NCBI GenBank assembly: GCA_033239525.1
Contig: BSYO01000002.1
Coordinates: 18,219,901 to 18,283,900, forward strand
DNA: 64,000 nt
Direction of reading: 5' to 3'
DNA from: Nepenthes gracilis
Lineage: Eukaryota > Streptophyta > Magnoliopsida > Caryophyllales > Nepenthaceae
In this document: positions 1 to 11,749 of the stretch, piece by piece
Position numbering within the stretch: position 1 is the first letter of the stretch
Layout: every line of letters starts with the position of its first letter
Translations under genes and position numbers: made by a program
Notes under the pieces: generated by a model
Told to the model about the DNA's origin: nothing
What the model saw: only the letters and a program-made list of their open reading frames with translations
The model's database searches: none

Positions 1-1260
1 GTTTCACAATATGAATTCTTTATTATCATTGTATTTGATCTCGTACAATGTCAATCGATAGTACAAGTGACTTTAAATTATTATTTATATGTTATCATAA
101 GTTTTTATTAGTCTTTCTCTTTCTTTTTATTATACAATCACAACTACTTATATATTTTTACCTATATTAAGCAATCAAATCACATTAATATCATTTCCTA
201 AACTTATCTTTTATAGATGTAATTTTTAAATATTTATATTTTAACTTTATATTTCAGTATGACTCTAATTATTTATTTTTGATGGAGACGTTTGGAGTGG
301 GCCACGAGACCCAACATAGAAGGTGATCATCGACATTTGGTATAAAAAAGAATCGCAACCCGGGAAAAGGACGCGAGAGAGGCAAGAGTATGACCCAAAG
401 AAGGTCAAAGTCCCTAAAGTTGATCCCACTTCCTCGGAAGGTCTTCCTAAGGTAGCCGGTGTGGCGCAAGGCGCCTTGGGAAGGATGTTGCCCAAGCCAA
501 GAGAGGCCCATCAAGAATATTTAAAGCCCTCGACTCTCCATGCGCATTTATGGTCATTTTCTTCGATGTTCTTTATTGGCCATGATGATGCTAACGGAAT
601 TTCTATGAAATGAAACGGTAACCTCATTACCATATATGAAACGAAAACTCCCAAATCAGCGAAGGACTTGGAGTTCCTTTTGCTAGGCTTCAACCAAATG
701 AAATTTGTTTTCTTTGTGCATTTTCTTCCAGTGTCATAAGATGCTTTTGAAGCGTTCTTATGGTCAAGGTTATGTTTCACTTCACACATAACCTCGATTG
801 GATCACAATGAGGACTTTTCCTTGATGTGGGGGAACAATCATAGGAAGGATAAATGTCACATATCCGAAGGAGGAGAGGAAGAAAGTTTCTCCCCAACCT
901 TAGGGACTTCCACTTGAATAGCTCGCCCGAGAACCTCGAGAAAGAAATGGCGCTTGCATCCTCTCGATGGATGAAAATGATCCCCTCAAGAAGAGCTCCG
1001 ACCGAGAGATGGAAACAGCGTTGTTGAGTTCCCTTGCCTTTGAGGATTTTGACATGATGATTTGGATCTAATGGCTATAAAAAGCCCTAGGGACATACTC
1101 CAAAGACACCATTTTCAGTACTTAAACTCACATAAGTAATCCATTCTTTAAGCAACCAATTATTATTTTCTTCCCTACTGCTAATTTTCAGCAAATCTAG
1201 TAGTCTAAAAAATTACTTTTCACGAGCGCACTATGACCTTAAGTCACTCCACACCGAGTG
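1..1260 (+). mobile_element. LTR-like unit, copy 1 (probable Tat-type gypsy LTR, start cut by window edge)
   Basis: The sequence from about 59 to 280 returns almost unchanged at about 3,128-3,345, and the stretch around 1,073-1,260 returns at 3,590-3,710, so this is one of two diverged copies of a dispersed unit. A TATA box (TATAAAA, 1,076-1,082) is followed about 25-30 bases later by a conserved ACATACTCCAAAGACAC stretch and then by a block ending in AAGTCACTCCACACC. That is the layout expected of U3-R-U5 in a plant LTR. The neighbouring Tat-type pol on the same strand makes a Tat LTR the best guess, but no primer site was recognised and the left end lies outside the window. The open frames here are short and have no recognisable product. 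Confidence 0.5.
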
Positions 1261-1772
1261 CACCTCCGAACTAGACTCACAAATCCCCTTCCCAGCTTCA
1301 ACTTTAGCATACTCTATTTTGACATTCTTCATTTTAGAAGGAATATTATTAAGATCGCCTCAGTATTGGAAGATAAATGTGGAGAAACGGTGTGGAGTCC
1401 TACCATTAAGCCAGAGACTTTACACGTTGGCCGGGAGGCCCCGGGTCTTTTGTTGCAATGTGTAGGATCAAAGTGGCCCGGGAGGCGACAAGGGGCTAAG
1501 AGGGGCTCGTGACACATTGTCTCTTTTCTTTCTTTTTTTTCTTTGTTATAACATTGTACATAATTTTTTCTTTATGAATAAAACGTGCTCTCCGCAATCG
1601 TGAGCTTTAGAGGAGTATGGCTTGAATCCAGAATTCAATCTTTTAAGATTCGAATCCAGTTTTTGACGCATCATTCATGCTAAGTAACTTGTCATTAGTC
1701 GAACAAAAGGCCTAACCACTATTTTATCTACATCTATCTCATCAATAAACATGGTGAACATGATAGTACAAG

Positions 1773-2294
1773 CTAGCGTTTACGACCTCTAGGGCCGATC
1801 AAAAAGAAGTCACCTCCCGGACACGATGACCACTCCATTTGCGGGGTAGAAGCTTTGGGCATGAGTGATTGGCGAGGTTTTGGAATACGATCATCTAGCG
1901 ATGGCGAGCAAATAAGAGGGAGATGTCCCATAATGAAGGGCTCATTCAGGTGATTGTGGCGCCATTTTGAAAGCAAACAAAGGCAAGGAGCTCCCTCCTC
2001 TTCAGCCCACACTCTAGCCTCTAAGCAATGTGGCCAAAGAAAGAAGAAGTTGACCAAGAAGGTCATCCTCGGTGTCATGGCCATGGACAATGGTAACTCT
2101 ACCACTTTGTTCCAACGGTGGCTCAAGAACTCTTCGTCTCGAATCGCCGGGATGCTGGGTGAGTGACTTAGTGAGGGCAAGCCGTTCATCTCCTCCAAAT
2201 GGCCTTTAGCGGGCGCGGTGAAAGGGTCTTCTTCCTCCCGAGTAGAGCCCAAAAAGAAGGAACCCTCTCTACTCCCAAGAAGAGCAGAGGCCAC
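1773..2294 (-). CDS. Hypothetical element-encoded antisense ORF, 173 codons
   Basis: An uninterrupted 173-codon frame runs on the - strand inside the LTR-like unit. No domain is recognised; it is moderately acidic near its start (TREEEDPF) and rich in Trp, Pro and Ser. The first codon of the open frame is GTG (2,294-2,292). The second copy of the unit has ATG at the matching place (4,019-4,017) followed by a similar start (MAS..., then GFLLFGLYP against GSFFLGST), so the original start was probably that ATG. A TATA-like box on the same strand lies about 340 bases upstream. Tat-lineage elements are known to carry extra ORFs in antisense, which fits, but chance openness cannot be excluded. The copy in unit 2 is badly truncated. 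Confidence 0.35.
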   Translation of the reverse strand: MASALLGSREGSFFLGSTREEEDPFTAPAKGHLEEMNGLPSLSHSPSIPAIRDEEFLSHRWNKVVELPLSMAMTPRMTFLVNFFFLWPHCLEARVWAEEEGAPCLCLLSKWRHNHLNEPFIMGHLPLICSPSLDDRIPKPRQSLMPKASTPQMEWSSCPGGDFFLIGPRGRKR

Positions 2295-2340
2295 CAGTTC
2301 AAGTAGGAGCCTCTCGCATCACTCGACTAGCAAGTAGCAT

Positions 2341-3084
2341 CAGCCGACCAGCGCCACACCACTTGGTTGGACACTCGGAGTTGAAGACCTACCTCAAATG
2401 GCGAAAGGTTTGCAACCTCCAATGAAACTCAAGTGTTTGGGAGTGGATGAGAAGGTTAAAAAGATATGGAAGCCTCCTCTTAAATGAGGAGGAAAAATCA
2501 CGTGTTCTTTAGAAATGGATAAGGGGGCGAAGTCTTACAAGGTACGATTTTGGGAATATCTTCCCTTTTCTTTCACCAAATGGAGATCCTGGGAAAAGAG
2601 GAAGAAAAAAAGGTCTGAGGCAAGAGCTTGGTATTTATAGAAAAATTTAAAATGGTAGGTGGCGGGTCGAGAAACCCTACGACATAGCGCCTGCGGGAGC
2701 CGATCCCATGGATCATCTCGATCACTTCCGCACTTTGCTCAGCTTTTAGGGCCTAGAGGAGTCTTCTATGTGCCAGTACTTCCCCCTCCTCATCCTCGAA
2801 GGGGATGAACCCGTTGAGGGATAACTCTGGTTCTATTGGCTCTCGGTGAATTTCATCCGGAGTTTTTGGGGCCTTACCAATAGCTTCCTAGCTTAGTATG
2901 TTTCCAACATGTGAGCTCCTTTGGTTAAAGGGACCTCTCGGCAGCTTCTTGGGCATCACGCCTATGTTAGCGTAAGGAGGCTTGGTGAGAACTTGGGAGG
3001 AAGTTCTTGGGGTGATTTCTTTTGTTGAAGCCCTTCCGGAAGATAGGCCCCTATACTAGGCCCAACAACTATGAAATGATTTTA
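2341..3084. other. Spacer between the two LTR-like copies, no gene seen
   Basis: This 0.75-kb stretch is richer in GC than the surrounding DNA. No recognisable protein or RNA was seen beyond the antisense TATA-like box. It may be the inner part of a short non-autonomous element or the 3' part of copy 1 that copy 2 has lost. Confidence 0.4.
2630..2640 (-). promoter_or_regulatory. TATA-like box upstream of the antisense ORF
   Basis: The - strand reads CTATAAATACC, a good match to a plant TATA box. It is followed by a pyrimidine-rich leader and, about 340 bases on, by the start of the antisense ORF ending at 2,294. Its use as a promoter is inferred only from this order. Confidence 0.3.
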
Positions 3085-4045
3085 CTAATTAAGTTTCAAC
3101 GTGAATTTTTTTTCATTTTTGCTTTAAATGTCAATTGATAGTATAAGTGACTTTTTTATAACATTTGGTCTTTCTCTTTCTTTTATTATACAATCACAAC
3201 TACTTATATATTTTTCCATAAGCAATCAAATCACATTAATATCATTCCCTTAAACTTATCTTTTTATTGGTAGAATTTTTTAAATATTTATATTTTAACT
3301 TTATATTTTAGTATGACTCTAATTATTTATTTGATCGGGAAGGGCCAAACTAAGAAGGTTCAACTAAAAGAATCGCAAGCCCGGCCCGCAGATGGTCAAA
3401 GCCCTAGCTGACCTAAGAAGGGAAGCGGGTGTGGCAATGCTAAGAGCAACCATGAGCCCTTTCGCACAATGGTTATTTAGCTTTAATTGGCGATGCTAAG
3501 ACCATCCTTGCTCTTTGTTGGAAAACTCTCGGACAAAAAAAGGAAGAACAGAGGGCCATGACAACCCTTGAGCGGAAGGTCTCGATGGCTAGCGGCTATA
3601 AAAAACGGGAACATACTCCAAAGACACTATCTGTAAAGCACAAGGAGGAACCTTGTAGGCATATGCACTATGACCTAAAGTCACTCCACACCAATGACTC
3701 AAACTAGGGTAAACATCCTCATGCAAATCTAAGAGGTGAAGTTTATGAAATGGTCTAAGTTAATGAAGAACCCGGAGGGAGGAGATTCGATCGTCCAAGA
3801 TTTGAATATAAGACGCCACTTCCATAGATCTCTAAGTCATGAGAGCACAAGCTAGCTGCCCAGCCAAAAAGTCTAGGACTCTACAAAGAGAGATTGGGAG
3901 CTAATGCTCTAGGTGATGGGGCCACCTCACAAAGTTTTTGAGGAACTCGGGTCAAAATCTTGGTCCCTTGGGTAGAGCCCAAAAAGAAGGAACCCTCGCT
4001 TGAGATGAGTAGAGGCCATCAATTCAAGTAGAGGACTCGACCAGG
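3085..4045 (+). mobile_element. LTR-like unit, copy 2 (shortened by deletions)
   Basis: This is the second copy of the unit that begins the window. The AT-rich 5' part (3,128-3,345), the segment with AAAAGAATCGCAA (about 3,370), the TATA box (TATAAAA, 3,597-3,603), the ACATACTCCAAAGACAC stretch and the start of the antisense ORF (about 3,965-4,045) follow in the same order as in copy 1. Large pieces between them are missing, so about 2.3 kb has shrunk to about 1 kb. It lies upstream, on the same strand, of the Tat-like pol and could be that element's 5' LTR. Confidence 0.5.
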
Positions 4046-4711
4046 GTCACCGGTTGGGATGGTTAACATGGTGATCTTTTGTCATCAAAAATATAAAGAC
4101 AAAATTCTTTTGTGTCAAGAGAATGACAAAGAGGTGTAGGGAAATTAGGATTCAAAAATATAATGCGGCTCACAAAACGGAAAAGCCAACAATGCTGGGC
4201 ATAAGAAGCAAATGGTAGGAAATGATGTCATTAGTTTTAGTAACGATGATATGACACATATAATCTCTCCCATATTATTTTAGTTGTATCCGCTCTTGTT
4301 TCGGAGACTCCGATCTCGACAAGTAGAACAATGATTTCTAGAGACCTTGATCTCCGGAAGATAAGAGACTATCGGCTCCTGACCCCAATCTGAAAAAGTT
4401 TTTGAGACCTTGATCTGAGATGATGATATTTTAGGAGATCTTGATCTCCGAACAGTAAAGGAAGAGATAACAAAAGTTCCTATTATTTGCTTTACTTCGA
4501 TACTTATTTCAAATTGGGATTAAAAAAGAGACAACTAAAATCGGTCGAGGACTACTATATGGATTTGATAATGAACTGGAGACGGTGGCCTGAGGTCAAG
4601 ACTAAGGATCATCCCATTCCGGGCCATTAAAGAGTTTTACCTTTCGAGGCCATTGAGGACGTGATGCCGAGACTCTAAGATAGACAAGCCGGAGGAGATA
4701 TGCTAGAAAAA
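4046..4711. other. Non-coding stretch with a short repeated motif
   Basis: No gene is visible. The motif GAGACCTTGATCTCCG occurs three times in variant form (about 4,341, 4,409 and 4,437), within a region that would be the leader or gag part of the Tat-like element if that element is continuous. No gag similarity could be seen. Confidence 0.35.
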
Positions 4712-4945
4712 TGTAATATCCAGAATTTTTATTCGATTTAATTATGATTATTTATTATTTTGGATAATTTAGGTGTGATAAAAATTTAATTAAATATTAT
4801 AAAATTTTGAAGGATATTTAGATTAGTTAGAGCTCCTGTTTTTAAGTTCATGAAATGCAAGTGTACTCACCATTTTAAGTTCATGTTTTAATATAAATCA
4901 TCATTTAAAGGGAAGATTTTGGGTTTGGGATTATGAGAAAAAGGC

Positions 4946-5011
<66 letters not shown>
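4946..5011. repeat. (AAT)n microsatellite inside an LTR
   Basis: About 22 uninterrupted AAT triplets. Other LTR copies of this subfamily have the same triplet at nearly the same place, so it probably spread with the element. Confidence 0.95.
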
Positions 5012-6202
5012 GAAAAGCGGGATGAGCGGAAGTGAGCCATGCCTTGTTATTTTGAAGAGAGGGTAAGAGGAAGAGCCATGATCATGTTTTAAGAGAGGAG
5101 GTGATAAAAACTTAAAAGTCCTCGAGTTGATTGATTTAAGACTTTAAAAGAAACCTTATGTTAATTGCATAATTTGAAGTGATAGATCGAGGTCGTTATT
5201 GAGAAATGTAATTTGGTCATAACTAACCTTAAAATGTACATCCATACTCTCCTCTTTCGTTTTCTTACACTTTTGTTTAAATTTCTTTGGATATCCTCGT
5301 TCTGATACCTAAATAAGTTTATATTTTGTATTACCTATAACCTAAGTATGAGAATATTTTGATTTCATATTTGATTTGTGAGATTTGTGCTAATGTTTGC
5401 ACCCGAAAATCCTAACCTGTACCAGGACCATTTTCACCAATTATTTTGGATTTTATATATGATTTGGTATTAGATAATTAATACCCATAACATTGGCAAT
5501 CACATATATGAATTTCATGCCCGATTTCGAAGGTTTTGACCAATTTTCGGATACAAAACCCTAATTCCACATCCCAGATGATTTCACTGGTTAAATTGAG
5601 ATTTATACATAAATTGGTTTTAAAATATTGTTACTTGTACCATAAACAAGTTAATTTATCAATTGGGTGTCTGATTTTGTACATACAAACACCTATGTCC
5701 CCAGGGCCACCTGTTTTTGAGTAGAAGTAGCCGAGGAACTTGTTCACATGGTGAGCAATTTTGATAATTTTATATGATTTTATTTTGTTAAATTGATATC
5801 TAAATTATATATAATTGTGTATACTTAATTGTATATTCTAAAAAATATTATTGTTAACCATATTTGAAGGATTATTCGTTCAAAAGCCCTAAATAACGTT
5901 TGCCCTGATGTGGTAAGGATTTCCTAATCGTTCCAAAGTATTATGTTAAATTATGTATATGTTTAAAATCACGTGAAGAGTTAAGTCCACAAAAAATGAT
6001 TATCTATATCTGTATATAATAATTATATAAGATATGCAAAGTAATTGAAAGAAACTCCATAATTTGTTATATCTAATGAACCGTCCTCTAAAGAGGGAGG
6101 GCTGAGTAATAAAAACTAAGTGTGGAAGTTTCCATAAGATAAGAAAAGAAATTGAAACTCCAAAATTTGTTATCCGATATTCGTTATCTGATATTTGAAT
6201 CC

Positions 6203-6521
6203 GTTATCTAATCCGTCAGTACCGGTATTGTCATTTATATATGTTATCTATTTCGTCAGTACTGATATTGCCATCGTGTACGTTATCTGATTCGTTAGTA
6301 TCGATATTACCATCTTTATCTATAATCTGATCCGTCAGTATCGGTATTACTATCTGTATCTGTTATCTGTTTTATTAGTACCGGTATTACCATTTGTATA
6401 TGTTATCTATTCCGTCAGTACTGGTATTACTATCTGTATCCGTTATATGTTCTGTTAGTACTAGTATTGCCATCTGTAACCGTTATATATTCCGTCAGTA
6501 CCGATATTACTATCCGTATCT
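6203..6521. repeat. 40-bp minisatellite, 8 copies, inside an LTR
   Basis: Eight head-to-tail units of 40 bases (one of 39) share a core of the form GTTATCTATTCCGTCAGTAC followed by a GGTATTAC half. Units differ by several substitutions. The array sits in the middle of the LTR and was not seen in the other LTR copies, so it looks like a local expansion. Confidence 0.9.
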
Positions 6522-7529
6522 ACTTTTGTATGATTCTATAGGCAAATAGGGAATCAATAATTTGAATGTAATATTTGTATCCATAGAAAATCAGAAACAG
6601 GATATGAAAGTTATTTGTGTTTCAAAAGTGTATTTGATCATGTTTTATTTTTATTCTTGTTTATTATAATCTTATTCCCTTCCTTTGTTTTATTTTATGT
6701 ATAGTAATTATTGCCTTTGATTATTATGTCTGATTGAGCATTTGACTCATCCTTACTATTTTTTCTTACCTCCAGATGAGTATAAGCTTACACGCGATAG
6801 GCTGAGGTAAAGGATTAGAATTCAACTAGGCACGGAAGACTTGGAGGGTGTTCTTGTGGACTTAGATTTGTGGATTTGCACCTTATGGAATCTTTTGTAT
6901 TATTTTTGATGGTCATGTATATTGATGTACGCATATGATAATGATGATATATCTGGTATATAGTTTCTGCTGTGTTTGATAGATGTATATGCTTCCACAG
7001 GTTGTTATAGAATATTTGAGTACCTAGGGCATCTTGCCTAAGCCAACATTATACCCAGAGTTATAACGTCGGTGTCATGTATTTATTGTGGCTTTTGGAT
7101 CCTGTGTTGTTAGATTGCGGTTGTTTTGATGCGTTGGTTGTTAATTTAGATTGATTTTTATTATTGTACAGGCTTGTTGTACAGGTGTTTGTATAGTTCG
7201 ACATCCGTATTATAGCCAGAACCTTATCGGTTTTCAATTTGAAAATACGGTATGTCACACTTACCTTCCTGGTTGTCAACTTGCTTTTCGTGTACAACGC
7301 TACACTCAACTGACCATGCTTGATGGCATTCAGGGTCGTAACATCGATATGTCACCTGAAAATAAAATTCCTAACAATATGCGGAATTAGTGAAGTGTTG
7401 GGCGACCAAGTAACCAGTTGAACGTGTTATCTGTCCCAAGTTGCGCTAAATGACGTTGACTGGTTGGCAGATGACTTGGACTATCGAGAAGAAACATTTC
7501 TGTAGCAGGCACAATCCGGTGTAGCCACC

Positions 7530-8512
7530 GACCTCGTATCGTTGGATCCAGACAACAAGGATAAATGCGTACAGATAGGGGGCTTTCTCGCCAACCCTTG
7601 CGTAACCAGCTAATCAGTTTCTTAAGGCATAATGTAGATATTTTCATATGGACGTCCGCTGACATGTCTGGAATCCCGGTCGGAGTTATGGTCCATAAAT
7701 TGGGTCTCAATCCCAATTGTAAGCCTGTCAGGTAAAAGTGGATGAACTACTCCATCGAGAAGCTCAAAGCCACCCGGGAGGAAGTAAAGAAGCTGCTAGA
7801 TACCAAATTTATTAGGGAAGTCTAGTACCCACACTGGCTCTCTAACGTGGTTCTCGTCAAGAAAAGCAACAGGAAGTGACGGATATGCGTCGACTTTACC
7901 GATGTTAACAAAGCTTGCCCAAAGGACAGCTTTCTGTTACCGAGAATCGACCTGCTAGTGGACTCCACTTCTGGGCTCGAACTACTAAGTTTCATGGATG
8001 CTTACTCGGGTTATAATCAGATTTGGATAAGTTCGGAAGGCAAGGAGCACGCTTCCTTCATGACCGACCAGGGGACTTATTGCTACAATGTTATACCCTT
8101 TGATCTTAAGAACATAGGCGCCACTTACCAAAGGTTTATGAACAAAATATTTGAGAAGCAGATCGGCCGAAATATAGAGGTATAAGTAGATAACATGCTC
8201 ATCAAAAGTAAGATCATCGATAACCATATTCGCAATCTTGTCGAAGACTTTAAGATGTTTCAAGCACACTAGATAAAGCTAAACCCCTCTAAGTGCATCT
8301 TCGGGATATCCTCCAAAGAAGTTTTGGGTTTCATTGTCTCTCAATGGGGAATCAAGATAAACTCGGAGAAGATAAAAGCCCTCATAGACATGACCCCACC
8401 TTGGAATGTGAAGAATATCCAGAGGTTGACTGGAAGATTGGCAGCCCTATCCCATCTTTTAGCCAAGTTTGGAGACAAATACTTTCCTTTCTTCAAGGCC
8501 TTGAGGGGATGA
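7530..8512 (+). pseudogene. Tat-type Ty3/gypsy reverse transcriptase (decayed)
   Basis: The frame that continues from about 7,613 to 8,512 is easily read as a Tat-lineage RT despite several stops. It contains TSADMSGIPVGVMVHKL, then a lysine-rich finger segment (EEVKKLLDTKFIREV), VDFTDVNKACPKDSF, LLSFMDAYSGYNQIW, GTYCYNVIPFDLKNIGATYQ and VLGFIVSQWGIKIN, in the usual order. A separate frame at 7,530-7,600 gives LDPDNKDKCVQIG, the linker after the protease, so a frameshift lies near 7,600. The catalytic YVDD box reads stop-VDN (about 8,181-8,195): a stop replaces Tyr and Asn replaces the second Asp. The enzyme is dead. RNase H and integrase follow on the same strand. Confidence 0.85.
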
Positions 8513-9460
8513 AGGTGAACGGGTTCCAATAGATGGTAGAATATCATGCCATTTTTTATGAATTGAAAGAGTACTTGAGTCATCCCACCTCTCCTAATGT
8601 CACCAAGAGAGGGTGAGAAGCTATACCTATACTTAGTTGTTTTAAAGGTGGCACTAAACTCCATCTTGATATGTTAGGAGTCTGACACGTAGCGGCTAAT
8701 TTACTACATCAACAAAATATTGACCGGCATTGAGACTCATTATCCCCATGCTAAGAAGATTACGTTGGCACTCGTCTTCTCTACCGAAAATTGTAGCCCT
8801 ACTTCTAGGCGCACTGGATAATTATCTTGATTGACCAGCTGTTAAAGGGCATCCTGCAAAATCCCAATGTTTCACGGTGGCTAGTTAAGTACACCATCAA
8901 ATTGGAAGAGTTCAATATTGAATTCAGGCCAAGGCCGGCCATCAATGGGTAGGTGCTGGCCGACTTCATTGTTGAGACTACGATCCTAATCCCCAATATG
9001 AACTATACCAACAATGCCGACCACCAAGCTGAAGCATCAGATTGGGTTCTTTATGTGGATGGCTTGTTAACAAACTCGGACGGTGGAGTCGGAGTGATCT
9101 TGAGGACCCTTGATGGGTTCAAAGTGAAGTACTCTTTGAAGCTTGGGTTCCTAGCTACTAATAACGTGGTAGAATATGAAGCCCTGCTCGCAGGATTGTG
9201 GCTTGCTAAGGAATGCTTGGCTAGATGCTTGACCGTCTATAGTGATTTAGAGCTGGTGTCAACCAGATTCGTGGAAGTCTTGAGGCGTCCAACCCTTTGC
9301 TGGCCAGATACCTAGATAAGGCAAAGGGTGTGATTCAAAGATTCGACAAGCTGAACGTGGTTCACATCCTAAGGGCTGAATATTGGAAGACCGACCAACT
9401 TGCAAGGGTGGTGGCGGCAGAGAATCCAGAACAGTACTCAAGGAACATATGAGAGATCTT
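8513..9460 (+). pseudogene. Tat-type RT connection and RNase H domain (decayed)
   Basis: After a thumb and connection region with many stops, EFNIEFRPRPAINGxVLADFIVE introduces the RNase H, as in Tat polyproteins. The RNase H itself is the best-kept part, open from about 8,953 to 9,315: DWVLYVDG (first Asp), a glycine-rich turn, VVEYEALLAGLWLAKE (Glu) and VYSDLELV (second Asp). Three of the expected acidic residues are therefore still present. A frame change near 9,270-9,300 cuts the domain before its last part; downstream the frame resumes with WKTDQLARVVAAE-like text and TLSIDE before the integrase. Confidence 0.8.
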
Positions 9461-10785
9461 GAGCACTCTTAGCATAGATGAGTAAGAAGCGATGCAGGTC
9501 TCCGACGATGAAAACTGGATGTCGCCCTACTAGAGGTTCCTTATGAACGGATTCCTGTAGAAAAATCCAGACAAGACCAAGCGCATAAAAAAGACGGCCA
9601 ACTAGTATACCATCGTGGATGGAAAGCTATACTGCTAGGGGTACTCGAGCCCTTACCTTTGGTGTCTTACACCGGAGGAGGCTGACTACGCATTAAACAA
9701 GGTCCACCTCGAAATTTATGGGTTACATATTGGCGGTAAGAACCTCGCCTTTAAAGTGATGTGTCAATGATACTACTAGCCGACCATAAAAAATGACACC
9801 GTGGAGTTTATAAAGAGATGTGAGAATTGCCCAGTCCATTGCAACCTTCACCATCAACCGCCCATGGAGCTGAGAGCCCTCGAGGCACTCTAGCAGTTTG
9901 CACAATGTGCACTTAACATTCTCGGCCAGTTTTCCATTGTGTCAGGACAGAAGAAGTTCATCTTGATCGGTATCGACCACTTCACGAAGTGGGTCAAGGC
10001 CGCCCCGTTGGCCCAAATAACCAAGCGAAATGTTATAGAATTCGTTTGGTAGAACATAGTATGCAAATTTGGGATTTTTGAGGTTATCATAACCAACAAT
10101 GGAACCTAATTCATTAGCAATTGCTTCACCAAGTTTGCACCAATCTAGGTATCAAATTGTCTACACTTCGATAGTGTATCCGCAGGCAAATGGATAAGTG
10201 GAAGTCACTAATTAGACACTGTTGCATGGACTAAAGACCAAGCAGGAAGACACAGGAGGAGACTCTTGAGTGGATGAGCTGCCCTCCGTGTTGTGGTTGT
10301 ACCTAACAACTCCCAAAGAGCCAATCCGCAAAATGTCTTTCAGTCTGTGCTACGGAACTGAGGCTATAACCCCGATTGAGATTGGTCTCCCGAGTCTCCA
10401 AGTCTAGGCCTTTGACCCACTCAGCAATACTCAATGGCTTAGAGTGCACTTGGACCTATTGGAGGAAGCACGGGACGTGATCAGGATGCGTACGACCACC
10501 TACCAACAGTGAATTGTCTGATATTACAACAAAAAAGTGAATGCGCAGCAGTTCGAGGTGGAAGACCTAGTCCTACAGAGCATAGAAGACATGAGCAAGA
10601 TAGCCAACAGGAACAAGCTCTCCCTGAATTAGGAAGGCCCGCTCCTCGTCTCAGCTGTTCTGCAGAACGGAGCATACAAGTTTCGAACCTAGAACAGTAA
10701 GCTGGTTTCAAGGATGTGAAATGCCATTCATTTGAAAAGGTCCTACCAATAAGGTTTGAACTCGGCCAAGGTAGGTCATGTGTGT
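9461..10785 (+). pseudogene. Tat-type integrase and polyprotein C-terminus (decayed)
   Basis: Recognisable pieces follow in order on the + strand, split among frames: HLEIYGLHIGGKNLAFKV and RCENCPVH (zinc-binding region), QKKFILIGIDHFTKWVKAAP (first Asp of the DDE core), GIFEVIITNNGT (second Asp replaced by Asn), then ELPSVLWLYLTTPKEPIRKM, FSLCYGTEAITPIEIG, and a C-terminal part containing FEVEDLVLQ, LNxEGPLLVSAVLQNGAYKF and NAIHLKRSYQ. The wording YGTEAITPIEI and the C-terminal EGP...L are typical of the Tat lineage. Many stops and several frameshifts are present. Confidence 0.8.
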
Positions 10786-10957
10786 GTTAAAGATTGCATG
10801 TAATAATATACCATGTTTAATAAAATAATTCATTTTTTGCATATTTTTATGTTTTCTATTTCTTTTTCTTTCTCATATGAATGCTTGCATGAAATTATAT
10901 GAAAACAGATGATCTAAACTGTCCCAAAGTCAGGTAGGCTTTCGCTCACCTGTAATT

Positions 10958-11251
10958 AAACCTTGGTCCTGTACTAAGCGACCCGTAAGTGGTTGGATTA
11001 AACATCGGTCCCGAACTGAGCAGACCATAAGCGAACGGATTAATTCTTGGTCCCATATTGAGCAGCCCATAAGCGGTTGGATTGAACCTTGGTCCTATAC
11101 CAAGTGACCTGTGCACGATCAAATTAAACCTCTGTCCAAAATCAAGGGACCTGTAAGTGGTCAAGTTCAACCTTGGTCCTAAACCGAGCGGCCCATCAAC
11201 GATTTTATTAAACCTTAATCCCATACCAAGCGGCCTGTTCACAGTCGAACA
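10958..11251. repeat. 42-bp tandem repeat just 3' of the Tat pol
   Basis: Seven head-to-tail units of 42 bases, each with a core like AACCTTGGTCCTGTACTAAG followed by a GCCCATAAGCGGTTGGATT-like half. Because 42 is a multiple of three, the - strand reads as a 14-residue repeat (GPRFNPTAYGLLNM and variants). That open frame is probably a side effect of the repeat. Tat and Ogre elements are known for variable tandem repeats in their 3' untranslated region, which matches the position. Confidence 0.9.
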
Positions 11252-11255
11252 TGAA

Positions 11256-11745
11256 ACCTTAGGGGGCTTTTACAGCATGCGTGCAACGACCTCCTCTCAT
11301 AGGAGACAGCACTGTCAGTTTGCAATGGTCAATAAATCGAAGTTAAAGTATAGAAGAATGTCGCACGCTCCAATAATGAGTAGGATGCTTGGAATTATGA
11401 TCTAGATGCCGCCATTCGAAATAAAAGTATTATCAAACCAAGAAAGAGATGTATATGCTGCCGATTTATATTCACAAAAATATACAACGCACGAGGCGGC
11501 ATCAAACGACATAGATATGCTTTTAGGGGCATTCAAAGGCCTCGTGGGCACAAGAAATTATCTACACCTACAATTGGTCTAGGTGACTGCCTTAAGATGG
11601 AGGATCCCTTAGAGGACGTGGCGCAGGCCTCTAGCCACACGCCGACCGGGTATCCGATCAGCTCCGATGGATGAGAAGCTCCGACATTCCTCAAATCCAA
11701 AAAGTTGATAGGGAAATGGGGGTCTGCAAAAGAAACAATCTTCCT
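11256..11745. other. Non-coding part of the Tat 3' region
   Basis: No protein or RNA is recognised between the 42-bp repeat and the antisense frame. The short open frames here are not supported. Confidence 0.4.
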
Positions 11746-11749
11746 ACTA

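Larger units (their letters stand above)
4712..7259 (+). mobile_element. Long gypsy LTR, apparently solo (AAT-bearing subfamily)
   Basis: It begins TGTAATATCC and ends GGTATGTCACA. The same start and end forms recur in other copies in this window at 14.1-16.9, 17.7-22.5 and 18.1-20.5 kb. It holds an AAT microsatellite about 230 bases from its start, a 40-bp minisatellite, the conserved family block TTTGACTCATCCTTACT and CCTCCAGATGAG, and a 3' part matching the end of the LTR at 33.2 kb. No primer-binding site follows at 7,260. The flanks (AAAAA before, CTTAC after) do not form a target duplication, so this is either a solo LTR with an eroded or recombined edge, or an end of a rearranged element. 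It separates the left LTR-like unit from the Tat pol. Confidence 0.75.

Noticed and set aside
10946..11242. 98-codon - strand open frame with a 14-residue repeat
   Set aside because: It is fully explained by the 42-bp tandem repeat, whose unit length is a multiple of three.
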